In this document: positions 36,453 to 45,229 of the stretch, one piece after another
Numbering within the stretch: the stretch's first letter is position 1
Layout: each line of letters opens with the position of its first letter
Assembly (NCBI RefSeq): GCF_050587525.1
Contig: NZ_JBOBFT010000015.1
Coordinates: 52,082 to 116,081, forward strand
From: Plantibacter sp050587525
GTDB lineage: Bacteria; Actinomycetota; Actinomycetes; Actinomycetales; Microbacteriaceae
Length of the DNA: 64,000 nucleotides
Direction: 5' to 3'
Notes under the pieces: model-generated
Databases searched by the model: none
The model's input: only the letters and a program-made list of their open reading frames with translations
What the model was told of the DNA's origin: nothing
Position numbers and translations under genes: made by a program

Positions 36453-36525
36453 CCTCCGTGTTCAGGAAGCCATGCACGTGGAGCGCGCTCTGCGCTCGAC
36501 GATGACCTCTTCCTGAACACGGAGG
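36453..36525. terminator. 17-bp inverted repeat after the exporter operon
   Basis: CCTCCGTGTTCAGGAAG (36453-36469) is exactly complementary to 36509-36525, with a 39-base spacer containing a second small dyad (GAGCGC/GCGCTC). It lies 40 bases after the permease stop. It is either a terminator or one of the long palindromic repeats found elsewhere in this window. Confidence 0.65.
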
Positions 36526-36675
36526 AAGCCGTGCGTACCTTGTGTTCCAGAAGGTCTGGCGAGGATGTTCCACACCTGTTAGTGTTCGAAGACCAGATAC
36601 TCACGGTCGATCACGCGACGGGGATGTGCTCATGACCAGGTCGATGACGACGACACCTGCGGCAGCGGCCGAGCG

Positions 36676-37575
36676 ATGACCGGCATCCGCGTCGGGACAG
36701 CCGCCTATGAGGCGGTGGTGCGGCGCGGAACGACCGTTGCGGCGCAGATCCGGACGATCGCGCTCGACGAGCGGATGCCGCTCCGCGATGCACAGCTCGC
36801 GTGGCTCGAAGCACGATGGCGGGCGCTGGAGGATGAGCAGCCCTTGCGGCGTCTGCCCTGGCGGCTGGTTCGGCCAGCGCACGCCTCAGAGCCGTGGGAG
36901 CTCGACCGACTCGATGTCGTCGACCCGCGACTCATCGTGTCGATCGATGAAGCGTGCACGTGGGGCCGCCTCGGCGACCGCCACGAGAGTCGACCGCACG
37001 CCTTCACCGACATTCTCGACGGCGTCGACGAAGCGTCCCGCTCCGGCGGCTGGTCGCGGTGGCTCGCGAACCTCGCGGCATCCCCCGTCGAGGTGCAGGA
37101 GACGCGCGGCCCTTACGGACCCGTGTACCAGGTTCGGTCCGATGGACGGCATCGCGCGATGCTGGCACGTGCGATGGGATTGCCGCACCTGGACGTGCTC
37201 GTCTCCACGCAACGACTCCCCGCGCCGGGGACATCCGTCCTCGTCTCGCTCGGTGGAGGTTTCGTGGCGGAGGATCTCGAGTACTACGACTGCCTCGTCG
37301 ACGTCGGTGAGGCATCGTCCTCGGATGTCGGGGACAGCGGTCTGTGGGAGATCGCGCCTGCGTGCGCTCGCGAGACGAGTTGGCATTTCGATCCGCCCGC
37401 GAGCGTGGTGCAGGCCGCCGTCGCCTACCGGGACTGCCATCCGCGGTTCGGCGAGTCGCCCGAGCACGCGATGATGTTCGACCAGGAGCAGTGGCGGGCG
37501 AGGGTCGCGCCGCTCGTTCCGACCACCCGCATCGACCGCGTCCGCGCCCGGCTCCAAGGCCGCCGGCACAGTTGA
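36676..37575 (+). CDS. hypothetical protein with a ParB/sulfiredoxin-like DGRHR motif
   Basis: 299 residues, soluble, no signal peptide. The only recognisable element is YQVRSDGRHRAMLARAMGL (about 153-173), which recalls the G-x-R-R nucleotide-binding loop of the ParB/Srx fold. An aromatic/acidic C-terminal half contains DLEYYDCLVDV and WHFDPPASV. No close family was recognised. It stands alone between the exporter operon and the regulator cluster, and transfer or phage origin is not indicated by base composition. Start ATG 36676 is a reasonable choice but has a weak ribosome site. Confidence 0.6.
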   Translation: MTGIRVGTAAYEAVVRRGTTVAAQIRTIALDERMPLRDAQLAWLEARWRALEDEQPLRRLPWRLVRPAHASEPWELDRLDVVDPRLIVSIDEACTWGRLGDRHESRPHAFTDILDGVDEASRSGGWSRWLANLAASPVEVQETRGPYGPVYQVRSDGRHRAMLARAMGLPHLDVLVSTQRLPAPGTSVLVSLGGGFVAEDLEYYDCLVDVGEASSSDVGDSGLWEIAPACARETSWHFDPPASVVQAAVAYRDCHPRFGESPEHAMMFDQEQWRARVAPLVPTTRIDRVRARLQGRRHS

Positions 37576-37971
37576 GGGCGCTGCGGACGGGTGCCGAGCA
37601 CGCCCGCGCCGGCGGATGACCGTTTCGGCTACTCCGTTCTGGCTACTCCGCGTCGGTGTCGTGACGGATCGTGCGCTGTGCGGCATCGCGATATCGGCCC
37701 CGGGAGGGATGCGCGTCACTCGTCACAGCTCTCCCCCTCTTTCCTGGATGCCCTGTACACGAGACCTGTTGCACCCCGTTCAGGTGGTTTGTTGGCAGGG
37801 CGATGGACGACGAACGGCGCGTTCCGCCCGACCTTCGCCGAATAAATTCCTGATGGGTGGTGTTTATGCCAGGGCTCGCGTGCTCCGTGGGCCGCTGCCC
37901 TTGGGTCTGCGCACCCCGTCGGCTAAGGTCATATGTGTACAACTCATGTTCTAGCCAGCTAGGAGTCTGCC
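37576..37971. other. gene-free region before the GntR cluster
   Basis: 396 bases. A small direct repeat GGCTACTCCG lies at about 37627 and 37639. The right end (37925-37960) is A/T-richer and carries GTCATATGTG, so it is the probable promoter/operator of the GntR gene at 37972. Short open frames here have no coding signature. Confidence 0.5.
37928..37937. promoter_or_regulatory. candidate GntR operator (GTCATATGTG)
   Basis: It lies 34 bases upstream of the GntR start at 37972. The same GGTCATATG word occurs upstream of the next regulator, at 38671, as the perfect palindrome GTCATATGAC. Autoregulation by these related regulators is inferred. Confidence 0.4.
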
Positions 37972-38610
37972 GTGCCAATCCCATCCGGCCATACCCGATT
38001 CGAACGCAAGTCGCTGCGCGAGACTGCGACGGAACAGATCAGGACCGCCATCTTCGATGGAACGCTCGAAGCGGGCGAGTCCCTCAACGATCAAGACCTG
38101 CAGGACTGGCTCGGGGTCTCTCGCACGCCCATCCGAGAAGCGCTCAACGACCTCGCTCGCGTCGGACTCATCGAAATGGCGCCGCAGCGCTACACGAGGG
38201 TTGCGAGGCCCGGGCAGGAGGACCGCCTCCTCGTGCTGCAAACGCTCGGTGCACTCGTCGGCGGAATGGTGCGGATCACCGTCCCCGAACTGGATGCCGA
38301 GGGTGTCGCGCGCCTGGTCGATGAGATCGACGAGGTCGTCGTGCGGGTGGACGCCCGTGACGCTCTCGGTCACGGGCGGCAGAGCTGGCATCTCGTCGAC
38401 GAGTTCATCTCGGCCTGCCCGAATCCCGTCCTCGTGACCGCGACGCGAGACCAGATCGACGGCTTGGCGTACCGGCTCTCGGTCACGATCGGAGGGGAGG
38501 GAACGGACTGGGGTGCGCTCGAGACCGGGTACTCGAGACTGCGCGAGGCGATCGTCGCGGGCGACGCGGTTGCGGCCGAGCTCGCGATCGAGACGGTCTT
38601 CCAACTCTGA
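37972..38610 (+). CDS. GntR-family transcriptional regulator (single winged helix), paralogue of 2670
   Basis: 212 residues. The GntR winged helix (RKSLRETATEQIRTAIFDG, LQDWLGVSRTPIREALNDLA) is almost identical to that of the regulator at 2670. The C-terminal domain aligns too (LGALVGGMVRITVP; PNPVLVTATRDQIDGLAYRLS). It starts at GTG 37972 with AGGAG upstream. It is the first of three GntR-type genes in a row before the amidohydrolase at 42133. The effector is unknown. Confidence 0.88.
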   Translation: MPIPSGHTRFERKSLRETATEQIRTAIFDGTLEAGESLNDQDLQDWLGVSRTPIREALNDLARVGLIEMAPQRYTRVARPGQEDRLLVLQTLGALVGGMVRITVPELDAEGVARLVDEIDEVVVRVDARDALGHGRQSWHLVDEFISACPNPVLVTATRDQIDGLAYRLSVTIGGEGTDWGALETGYSRLREAIVAGDAVAAELAIETVFQL

Positions 38611-38670
38611 GGCCTCCGCGGAACCGAACCGCCGACGAGGTATCTCGCCCCTCAATGTGATGCATGACAG

Positions 38671-38680
38671 GTCATATGAC
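38671..38680. promoter_or_regulatory. candidate operator palindrome GTCATATGAC
   Basis: A perfect 10-bp palindrome within an AT-rich stretch (TACGTATTTAATATTCC follows at about 38685), between the GntR gene at 37972 and the double GntR gene at 38765. It is shared with the site at 37928 except for the last two bases. It is a likely binding site for one of the local GntR proteins. Confidence 0.45.
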
Positions 38681-38764
38681 GTCTCTACGTATTTAATATT
38701 CCTGTTGTGTTCACGCTCTGGTGTCCTCACAATGTAAGTCCACCTTCACGAGGATGTTAGATAT

Positions 38765-40432
38765 ATGCCAGTTCCCAATACGCCCCCGCTCTATCGCCAC
38801 GAAACCCTCACTGATCGCGTGTACCGAGATCTCGAAACCGCGATCCTCTCCGGCGAACTCGGCCCGGGTCTCAGGCTCAACGACAAGATGCTCGAAAAGC
38901 TCGCCGGTGCTTCGCGCACCCCGATCCGAGAGGCGCTCCGCCGACTCAGCCGGGTCGGCCTCGTCGAGATCCGCCCACAGGCCGAGACCCGGGTGAGCCC
39001 CGTCGACCTCGAACACTTCCGCGAGCTCATGACCGTCGCCCGTCATCTCTACGGGTGGATCGTGCGCGAAGCCGTCACGGCCTTCACGGCCGAGGACCTG
39101 GAGAAGCTCGCCCGCTTCCGTGACCGAGTCGAAGTCACCGACGAAGAAGTCACAGCGTTCTACAGCATCAAGCCGTTCCGGCAGCTACTCGACGTCTTCG
39201 TCGATCGCAAGGGCAACGATATCCTCCGGCAGATCGTCGACGACATCCGTCTGCACGTCCGCTGGATCTCGCGTGTGCACTCCGAGCAGGCGGGTATCCT
39301 CGCGATCGGGCCGGATCGTGCTGAGCGGCTCATCGCCGTGTGTCGGGCCCATGACCCCGCCGCCGCCGAGGCGATCATCCTGGAGTATTTCGACACCGCC
39401 GTCGGCGACTTCATCAGCGCCGCGACCGAGTTCGGTGACGGCACGTGGGGCGAGCGTCCGCGGGCGTCCCATGACGACGTCGCCTCGCAGCGCCTCCTGC
39501 TTCGGGACAACGTCTACCGGACCATGCTCGCCGCCGTCACGGACGGCACCTTCCTCCCCGGGGAACGGCTCAACGACCCCGAGCTGATGCAGTGGCTGGG
39601 CGTCTCGCGCACGCCACTCCGCGAGGCGCTCACGCAGTTGGAGGACATCGGCCTCGTCGAGATCAAGCAGAACCGGGGCACCCGGGTGGCGCTCGTCGAC
39701 GATGGACGGATCGTCGCTTCCGCGGAGGCTCTCGGCTTCTTCGGTCACCTGGCGGTCGCCCTCGCTCTGTCGAAGTTCGACAGAGCGAGCTGCGAGCTGC
39801 TCAGGACGCGCCTCGACGTGTTCGTCGGGGTGGCCAAGGACGCGTGCGACGCGGAGGTGACCGCGGCCAGGAACGACCTCGTCCATGTGGTCGCGAAGGT
39901 GTCGCGCAATCGCCCGCTGCAGCGCATCCTCGAGCTCATCAGCCCGGGAACGCTGCGTCGGACAAGCGATGCCGGGCCCCTCGACCGCGAGCGGCTCGTG
40001 ACGATGGCGGAGCGGTTCGTGCGGGCCGTCGAGCGCGAGGAGCTCGAGGCCGCGCACGACGCCCTGAACGGGTTGATCTTCGAGGGACTGAGTGATGGCG
40101 AAGGGCGGAAACCTGGCGTGCGCCCGCCAGTGAGCCACATGCCGTCGCTCGACGCCCCGATCGACGGCGTGGACTTCAACTACCTCGTGGCCGGCGTGCG
40201 GTACGCGTTCGTGGCCGGAGGAGAGTCGGGGACGTGGTCCTTGTGCTGCCCGCTCGTGGTCGGTCGACTCGTGCGGAGCGATGATGCGGGAGTCGTCGTA
40301 TGGCGGTATGCGCTCGGCAAGCAGCGGCTCATCACGGCATCGGAACCCGGGAGCTGGGAGCGTGGCGCGCGTGAACTCATCTCATCCTTCGCGGGAGCGG
40401 TCGGCGCGGATCTGCAGGCCCGCGCGGTGTAA
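38765..40432 (+). CDS. double GntR regulator: two winged-helix/effector units in one chain
   Basis: 555 residues, about twice the usual size. Unit 1: winged helix at about 10-75 (LTDRVYRDLETAILSGEL, KLAGASRTPIREALRRLS), then a helical effector domain to about 225. Unit 2: winged helix at about 238-305 (LRDNVYRTMLAAVTDGTF, QWLGVSRTPLREALTQLE), then a second helical domain to about 450. A C-terminal tail of about 95 residues (DGVDFNYLVAGVRYAFV... ELISSFAGAVGADL) has no recognised match. ATG 38765 is preceded by AGGATG. A single chain may bind a two-site operator as a pseudo-dimer. It is one of two such proteins here (see 40714). Confidence 0.85.
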   Translation: MPVPNTPPLYRHETLTDRVYRDLETAILSGELGPGLRLNDKMLEKLAGASRTPIREALRRLSRVGLVEIRPQAETRVSPVDLEHFRELMTVARHLYGWIVREAVTAFTAEDLEKLARFRDRVEVTDEEVTAFYSIKPFRQLLDVFVDRKGNDILRQIVDDIRLHVRWISRVHSEQAGILAIGPDRAERLIAVCRAHDPAAAEAIILEYFDTAVGDFISAATEFGDGTWGERPRASHDDVASQRLLLRDNVYRTMLAAVTDGTFLPGERLNDPELMQWLGVSRTPLREALTQLEDIGLVEIKQNRGTRVALVDDGRIVASAEALGFFGHLAVALALSKFDRASCELLRTRLDVFVGVAKDACDAEVTAARNDLVHVVAKVSRNRPLQRILELISPGTLRRTSDAGPLDRERLVTMAERFVRAVEREELEAAHDALNGLIFEGLSDGEGRKPGVRPPVSHMPSLDAPIDGVDFNYLVAGVRYAFVAGGESGTWSLCCPLVVGRLVRSDDAGVVVWRYALGKQRLITASEPGSWERGARELISSFAGAVGADLQARAV

Positions 40433-40471
40433 AGGTTTACAGGCATAAGGGCATGACCTGATGCTGAGGAC

Positions 40472-40687
40472 ATGGATACATGTGAGCAGCCCCTTGGGCG
40501 ACATTGCTGGGACCTGCTGTCGCGACACGCGACGAGTGAGGGGATCGTCCGGTACTTCGGATGTGCGTGCGGACGGATTCTCGTCGCGGTCGACGAGACT
40601 CCCCGGGCCGTGGCGCCCCGGACGACCCCGTCAACTTTCGGCGACGTGTCGGAGGCTCATCAAGCGCGTAACGTGATGTGTCCGTGA
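40472..40687 (+). CDS. small protein with a CxC motif, hypothetical
   Basis: 71 residues. HCWDLLSRHATSEGIVRYFGCACGRILVAVDE resembles a family of short actinobacterial proteins with a W...S.H.TSEG.V.Y..C.CG pattern; Cys, His and the CxC suggest a zinc-binding knuckle. The remaining about 35 residues are less conserved in character. It is in the gap between the two double GntR genes, on the same strand. It could be missed because it is short. Confidence 0.55.
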   Translation: MDTCEQPLGRHCWDLLSRHATSEGIVRYFGCACGRILVAVDETPRAVAPRTTPSTFGDVSEAHQARNVMCP

Positions 40688-40713
40688 TCATCTGATATGC
40701 ACGAAAGGCTCTC

Positions 40714-42039
40714 GTGACCGCGCCGCTGCTCGCTCTCAATCTGGACCACCGACTCCTCCGCGACGTCGCCTACGATCGTGTCCTCGAAGCCATCGTCTCC
40801 GGGCGGCTGGCGCCGGGCCAATTGGTGAGCGCCGACGAACTCGATGCGCTCGCCGAGACGTCTCGCACGCCCGTCCGTCAGGCGGTCGCTCGACTCGTCG
40901 AGATCGGATTGCTCGAAGTCCAACCGCAGAAGCACACGCGCGTGGCGCCGCTCGACGGTGACGTGCTCGCGCGTCGGCTCGACATGCTCGGCGCCTTGTA
41001 CGCGTCGGCGGTCGAGTTCTCCGTCGACGGGCTCACCGCCGATGACATCACTCTGTTGGACCGTAGCCTCGACAGGTTCGTCGCCGACACGGACTGTCGT
41101 TCGCGCGGGGCCGAGGTGACGCGCTTCTTCACGGTGTTCCGCGAGTGCGTCTCGAATGCAACGTTCGAGCGAATCCGCGAACGCGTCTACCCGCACATCC
41201 GTCGGGCATTGCGCCTGCACGACGGCTTCGACTTCGAGCAGGGACTGCCGATGATGCGCGCGGTCCGGAACGCCGCCCGCGACGGTGACGCCCTTGCAGC
41301 GTGTGCAGCGGCCAGGGAGTTCTTCGGGGTCTTCGTCCCGGCGCTCCTCGAAGGAATCTCGGGCGGCGACGACACGGATACCGCCGTCCCGCTCGGACAT
41401 CGTCGTCGTCTGCTCCGTGACGACGTCCACGAATCGATCCTCACCGCGATCGTCGACGGGCGACTCGCGCCTGGCGAACTGCTCCACGACGGAGATCTCG
41501 CGGACAGTCTCGGCGTCTCCCGTGCCCCGGTGCGCGAAGCCTTCCTCCGGCTGGCGGACATCGGCCTCGTCGACGTGCTCCCGTACCGCCACACGGTCGT
41601 CAACGGTGTGACCCTGGAAGCGGTCGACGAGGCGCTCTTCATCGCGGGTGCCCTCACCCGTCATGCGGCGTTGCGGGGTGTCCCGACCTTCGACGACACG
41701 GTCCTGGACGGCCTGGACGAACTGACCAAGGCGGCGGAGCGGGAATACGAAGGCGGCGATCTCGTCGCCTTCGGGGGCACGATGCAGCGGTACGTCTCCG
41801 CACTCGCAGTGCCGGCGGGCAACGCGGAGCTCGTCGAAACGCTCGGATCGGTGTCGCCGATGTTGCAGAGCCATCTGCGTGCCGCTCCTGACGGGTTCGG
41901 CAGCAAGCGGGCCCTCGCCATGATCCACCGGGTCAACGCGGCGAGCCGACGACGCGATGCCGTCGCGGTGCACGGTGTCATCGGTGCGTTCCATGAGGAA
42001 TGCCGGAAGCAGTTGCGTCGCCCCGCCAACCGGAAATGA
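40714..42039 (+). CDS. double GntR regulator (second of two)
   Basis: 441 residues. Winged helix 1 at about 10-75 (LRDVAYDRVLEAIVSGRL, ALAETSRTPVRQAVARLV) with a helical domain to about 215, then winged helix 2 at about 232-298 (LRDDVHESILTAIVDGRL, DSLGVSRAPVREAFLRLA) with a second helical domain to the end. It lacks the extra C-terminal tail of the protein at 38765. The start is GTG 40714 with CGAAAGG upstream. It directly precedes the amidohydrolase at 42133, 93 bases away, so control of that gene is likely. Confidence 0.85.
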   Translation: MTAPLLALNLDHRLLRDVAYDRVLEAIVSGRLAPGQLVSADELDALAETSRTPVRQAVARLVEIGLLEVQPQKHTRVAPLDGDVLARRLDMLGALYASAVEFSVDGLTADDITLLDRSLDRFVADTDCRSRGAEVTRFFTVFRECVSNATFERIRERVYPHIRRALRLHDGFDFEQGLPMMRAVRNAARDGDALAACAAAREFFGVFVPALLEGISGGDDTDTAVPLGHRRRLLRDDVHESILTAIVDGRLAPGELLHDGDLADSLGVSRAPVREAFLRLADIGLVDVLPYRHTVVNGVTLEAVDEALFIAGALTRHAALRGVPTFDDTVLDGLDELTKAAEREYEGGDLVAFGGTMQRYVSALAVPAGNAELVETLGSVSPMLQSHLRAAPDGFGSKRALAMIHRVNAASRRRDAVAVHGVIGAFHEECRKQLRRPANRK

Positions 42040-42132
42040 GACTGCGGACGCCGTCCTTACGCTGACGTCACATCGTTCCTCATATCGTCCAATCGTGCGG
42101 CATCGACGCGGGCGGATGAACGGAGTGACGAT

Positions 42133-43437
42133 ATGGCATCTCGAGTGAGGACGCGGCTCGCCGGAGGAGCGGTCGTACGCCCCGGACGTCCCGCCGAGGA
42201 CGCCGCCCTCGACATCGACGCAGGCGGGTGCGTCACGCTCGAAGCCGACGGCCTCGCCGACGCCGACGAGACGATCGACGTCCGCGGCAGCGTGCTGCTC
42301 CCCGGGCTCGTGAATGCGCATACCCATGCGGGCATGGCTGTCTTGCGCGGCCTCGGCGACGGGTTGCCGCTCGGCGAATGGCTCGGCGTGGTCCAGGAGG
42401 TGGAAGGGAGACTGACGCACGACGAGCTGTACTGGTCGCTGCAGGCGTCGCTCTGCGAGATGATCCGGAACGGGACCACGGCCTTCGCCGACATGTTCTT
42501 CTGGGACGAGCGGCTCATCGACTCAGTCATCACGTCGGGCATGCGCGTCGCCCCGGCGCCCGCCGTGTTCCGGCCCGACATCCTGGCGTGGGAGGCGGCG
42601 GGCGGACGCCGGACACGCAAACAACTCGCCCGCATCGAACAACTCGGCATCCTCTATCGGGAGGAGCCGCTCGTGCGGGTGATGTACGGGCCGCACACGG
42701 TCTACACGTGCGACGAGGAGTTGCTCGGGGACATCGCCGCACGTGCGCACGTGCAGGACCTCGGCACGCACATCCACCTCTCGGAAACCGCCGGCGAGGT
42801 GAAACGATGCCTGGGGGAGCACGGGGTGACGCCTGTCGGGCTGGCCGATCGCGCCGGACTGCTCACCGAGCGGACCCTCGTGGCACATGGCACCTGGGTC
42901 ACGGCGGACGACTGCGGCATCCTCGCCGACCGCGGGTGCACCGTCGTCCACAGCCCGCAGAGCAACCTCAAGCTGGGATCGGGCATCGCGCCCGTCGTCG
43001 ACCTCCTCGAGGCCGGCGTGCACGTGACTCTCGGGACGGATGGTCCTGCATCGAACGACGCCCTCGACCTCTTTCGGGAGATGCGCCTCGCAGCGTCGCT
43101 CCAGCGCGGAGTCAATCAGTGGCCGGACGTGCTCTCGGCGGACGACGTCCTGACGATGGCGACCGTGCGCGGATCGGCGGGTCTCGGCTTCGGAGAGTTG
43201 CGGCTCGACCCCGGCCAGCCCGCCGATGTGATCGTCGTGGATGCTTCCGGGGTCCGTGCGATGCCGATGCTGAGCCCGCGAGGCTACCTGTGCTGGTCGG
43301 CGACCGGGCACGATGTGACGGACGTCTTCGTCGCCGGCCGACAGCTCCTGCGGGGCGGAGTCGTGCAGACGATCGACGAAGAACGGGTGGTGTTCGAGGT
43401 GGGCAGGATCCGTGATCGGCTCGGACTTCGCGCGTGA
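42133..43437 (+). CDS. amidohydrolase of the S-adenosylhomocysteine/guanine deaminase group
   Basis: 434 residues. A metal-dependent amidohydrolase barrel: HxH in VNAHTHAGM, His in THIHLSET, His in VAHGTW, and Asp in LGTDGPASNDALD. The long loop LRGLGDGLPLGEWL is typical of the MTA/SAH deaminase and TRZ/ATZ group, which deaminate purine- or triazine-type rings. The exact substrate (adenosine derivative, guanine, pterin or similar) is not fixed by the sequence. It is transcribed after two double GntR regulators that may sense the substrate. Confidence 0.85.
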   Translation: MASRVRTRLAGGAVVRPGRPAEDAALDIDAGGCVTLEADGLADADETIDVRGSVLLPGLVNAHTHAGMAVLRGLGDGLPLGEWLGVVQEVEGRLTHDELYWSLQASLCEMIRNGTTAFADMFFWDERLIDSVITSGMRVAPAPAVFRPDILAWEAAGGRRTRKQLARIEQLGILYREEPLVRVMYGPHTVYTCDEELLGDIAARAHVQDLGTHIHLSETAGEVKRCLGEHGVTPVGLADRAGLLTERTLVAHGTWVTADDCGILADRGCTVVHSPQSNLKLGSGIAPVVDLLEAGVHVTLGTDGPASNDALDLFREMRLAASLQRGVNQWPDVLSADDVLTMATVRGSAGLGFGELRLDPGQPADVIVVDASGVRAMPMLSPRGYLCWSATGHDVTDVFVAGRQLLRGGVVQTIDEERVVFEVGRIRDRLGLRA

Positions 43438-43752
43438 AGGCGGCTCGCCCGTGGAGGAGTGGCTCTGCCCTGGCTTGCCAGGCGCTGGCCGGACCTGCCC
43501 CCTGAAGGTGGGCCTGTAATCGGCCCAGCGACTGCGTATCGTCTGGGTGAGATGCGGATCGGTCCGGCGACACCCCCAGTCGCTGGGCCGGTCCGTCTCT
43601 CAACACCCTGCCGACTTCGGGGTTTGCGGGAAGCGCTCCTGCGGTCGTGGCACTGCCCGGGCCCGATCGCAGGGGTGGTCCGTCCTGAAAAACGAGCCAG
43701 AATATCACCTGTCAAGTTCCATGTGGTCTTGTTGCGTGAGAGGGTGGAGGGC
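43438..43752. other. gene-free region with an inverted repeat
   Basis: 315 bases between the amidohydrolase and the Tat-exported protein. The middle carries a 13-bp inverted repeat (43523-43535 and 43577-43589). The right end (43685-43740) is A/T-richer (AAAAACGAGCCAGAATATCACC) and probably holds the promoter of the gene at 43753. Confidence 0.5.
43523..43589. repeat. 13-bp inverted repeat
   Basis: GGCCCAGCGACTG (43523-43535) is exactly complementary to CAGTCGCTGGGCC (43577-43589), with 41 bases between. It is too loose for a classical terminator and more like the other intergenic palindromes. Confidence 0.65.
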
Positions 43753-45063
43753 ATGGTCTCCCCGTTGCTCGAACGTTCTACGTCACGTGCTCGTGACCTC
43801 TCCCGTCGTGCGCTCCTGGGAGGGGCTGGAGGCGTCTGCGTCTCCGCGCTCATCGGCCTCGATCCGGCTCGCGCCTTCGCTCAGGACTTCGCGTCCGGTC
43901 GTGCGACGGGTGGGTCTGCGCCTGCCTCCGCTCCCTTCGGCGCCGCGCTGGCACCAGGCGGTTCCGCTGCGATCCTCACGGTTCAGGAGGATCTGAACCG
44001 TCGATACGGCGGGCGGCGGGATTGGGTCACCCTGCCGCTCGACGGCATCGCGGACCGTCGTCTCGCCACTGGGCTCATCTTCGCCGTGCAATTCGAGATC
44101 GGGCTGGCGGACGGCGTCGCCAACGGCAACTTCGGTCCGGCCACACGAGCGGGCTTGAAAGCCAAGGGTCTCCTCTCGGTCGGCGATCAGGACACCGACG
44201 AAGCGTTTGTGCACCTCTTCCAAGCCGGGTTCATCGCCCTCGGCTACTCGATGCCGTACGACGGAGTCTTCTCGGACGACGTATCCACGGCGGTCGCGGC
44301 GTTCCAGTCGTTCGTCGCGCTCGACCCCTCGGGCGCCGGCGACTTCTCGACGTGGGCATCGCTCCTCGTGAGCACTGGCGACACCGAGCGCGCCGGTGCC
44401 GCCATCGATGCCGCATCCACGGTGAGGGCGGCGAGGGCTCAGGCGTTGTTCGAGGCCGGCTATCGCGTCGTCGGGCGCTACCTCACCAATACGCCCGTCG
44501 CCGATCCGTTGGACAAGCGGATCAAGCCTGGTGAACTGGACACGATCTTCGATGCGGGGCTGGGGGTGTTCCCCATCTTCCAGGAGGACGGGACGTCGGC
44601 TGGCCAGTTCAGTGCGGATTCTGGCGTCGTCCACGCGAATCGTGCTGCGGAAGCAGCGCTCGGTTACGGGTTCCGCGCGGGGACGACCATCTACTTCGCG
44701 GTCGATTTCGATGTCTCGGAGGCGCAGATCCACAATCGGATCGTGCCCTACTTCCGCAGTATCCGCGACGTATTCGCCACCCGGTCGCACGGCTACGTGA
44801 TCGGCGTGTACGGCGCGAGACGCCTGTGCATCGTGCTCGAGTCGGAAGGCCTCGCCCTCAACAGTTTCGTCGGGGATCTGTCCACCGGCTATGAGGGGAA
44901 CATCGCGACCCCGCTGCCGGGCAACTGGGCGTTCGATCAGATCCTGGAGACCTCGGTCGGCAGTGGCGCCGGCGCAATGGACATCGACAAGAACGTGATG
45001 TCCGGCCGGGACCCCGGTCAGACCGCCGTCGATGTCCGGGGTGGTTTCGATACGGTCCCGTAG
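43753..45063 (+). CDS. Tat-exported Rv2525c-like (DUF1906) glycoside-hydrolase-like protein with PG-binding region
   Basis: 436 residues. A Tat signal (SRRALLGGAGG) leads to an N-terminal part with two peptidoglycan-binding-like helices (FGPATRAGLKAKGLL; YDGVFSDDVSTAVAAFQ). The C-terminal DUF1906 barrel (about 215-430) is clear: ALFEAGYRVVGRYL, GVFPIFQEDG, IYFAVDFDVSEAQI, VIGVYGARRLC and DQILETS...MDIDKNVM. Rv2525c is a Tat-exported cell-wall protein of mycobacteria (family knowledge); a lysozyme-like activity is suggested by the fold but not proven. ATG 43753 follows GGTGGAGG. Confidence 0.85.
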   Translation: MVSPLLERSTSRARDLSRRALLGGAGGVCVSALIGLDPARAFAQDFASGRATGGSAPASAPFGAALAPGGSAAILTVQEDLNRRYGGRRDWVTLPLDGIADRRLATGLIFAVQFEIGLADGVANGNFGPATRAGLKAKGLLSVGDQDTDEAFVHLFQAGFIALGYSMPYDGVFSDDVSTAVAAFQSFVALDPSGAGDFSTWASLLVSTGDTERAGAAIDAASTVRAARAQALFEAGYRVVGRYLTNTPVADPLDKRIKPGELDTIFDAGLGVFPIFQEDGTSAGQFSADSGVVHANRAAEAALGYGFRAGTTIYFAVDFDVSEAQIHNRIVPYFRSIRDVFATRSHGYVIGVYGARRLCIVLESEGLALNSFVGDLSTGYEGNIATPLPGNWAFDQILETSVGSGAGAMDIDKNVMSGRDPGQTAVDVRGGFDTVP

Positions 45064-45229
45064 CGTATCCTCGTGAACGACATCTGTTGTTTAGAGGTGA
45101 ATTGAGCGACAGCGGAACCGGTTTCACGCGTGAATATGCGACATCTTCCAGAAGTCGCGTCACAGTCGGGGAGACTGTGCATCTCCTATGCGTGCGGAAC
45201 ACTCCCGAAGCCGCGCAGTACGCCAAAGG

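Noticed and set aside
37616..37954. 112-codon frame upstream of the GntR gene
   Set aside because: Mixed composition, no domain and no ribosome site. It overlaps the promoter/operator region.
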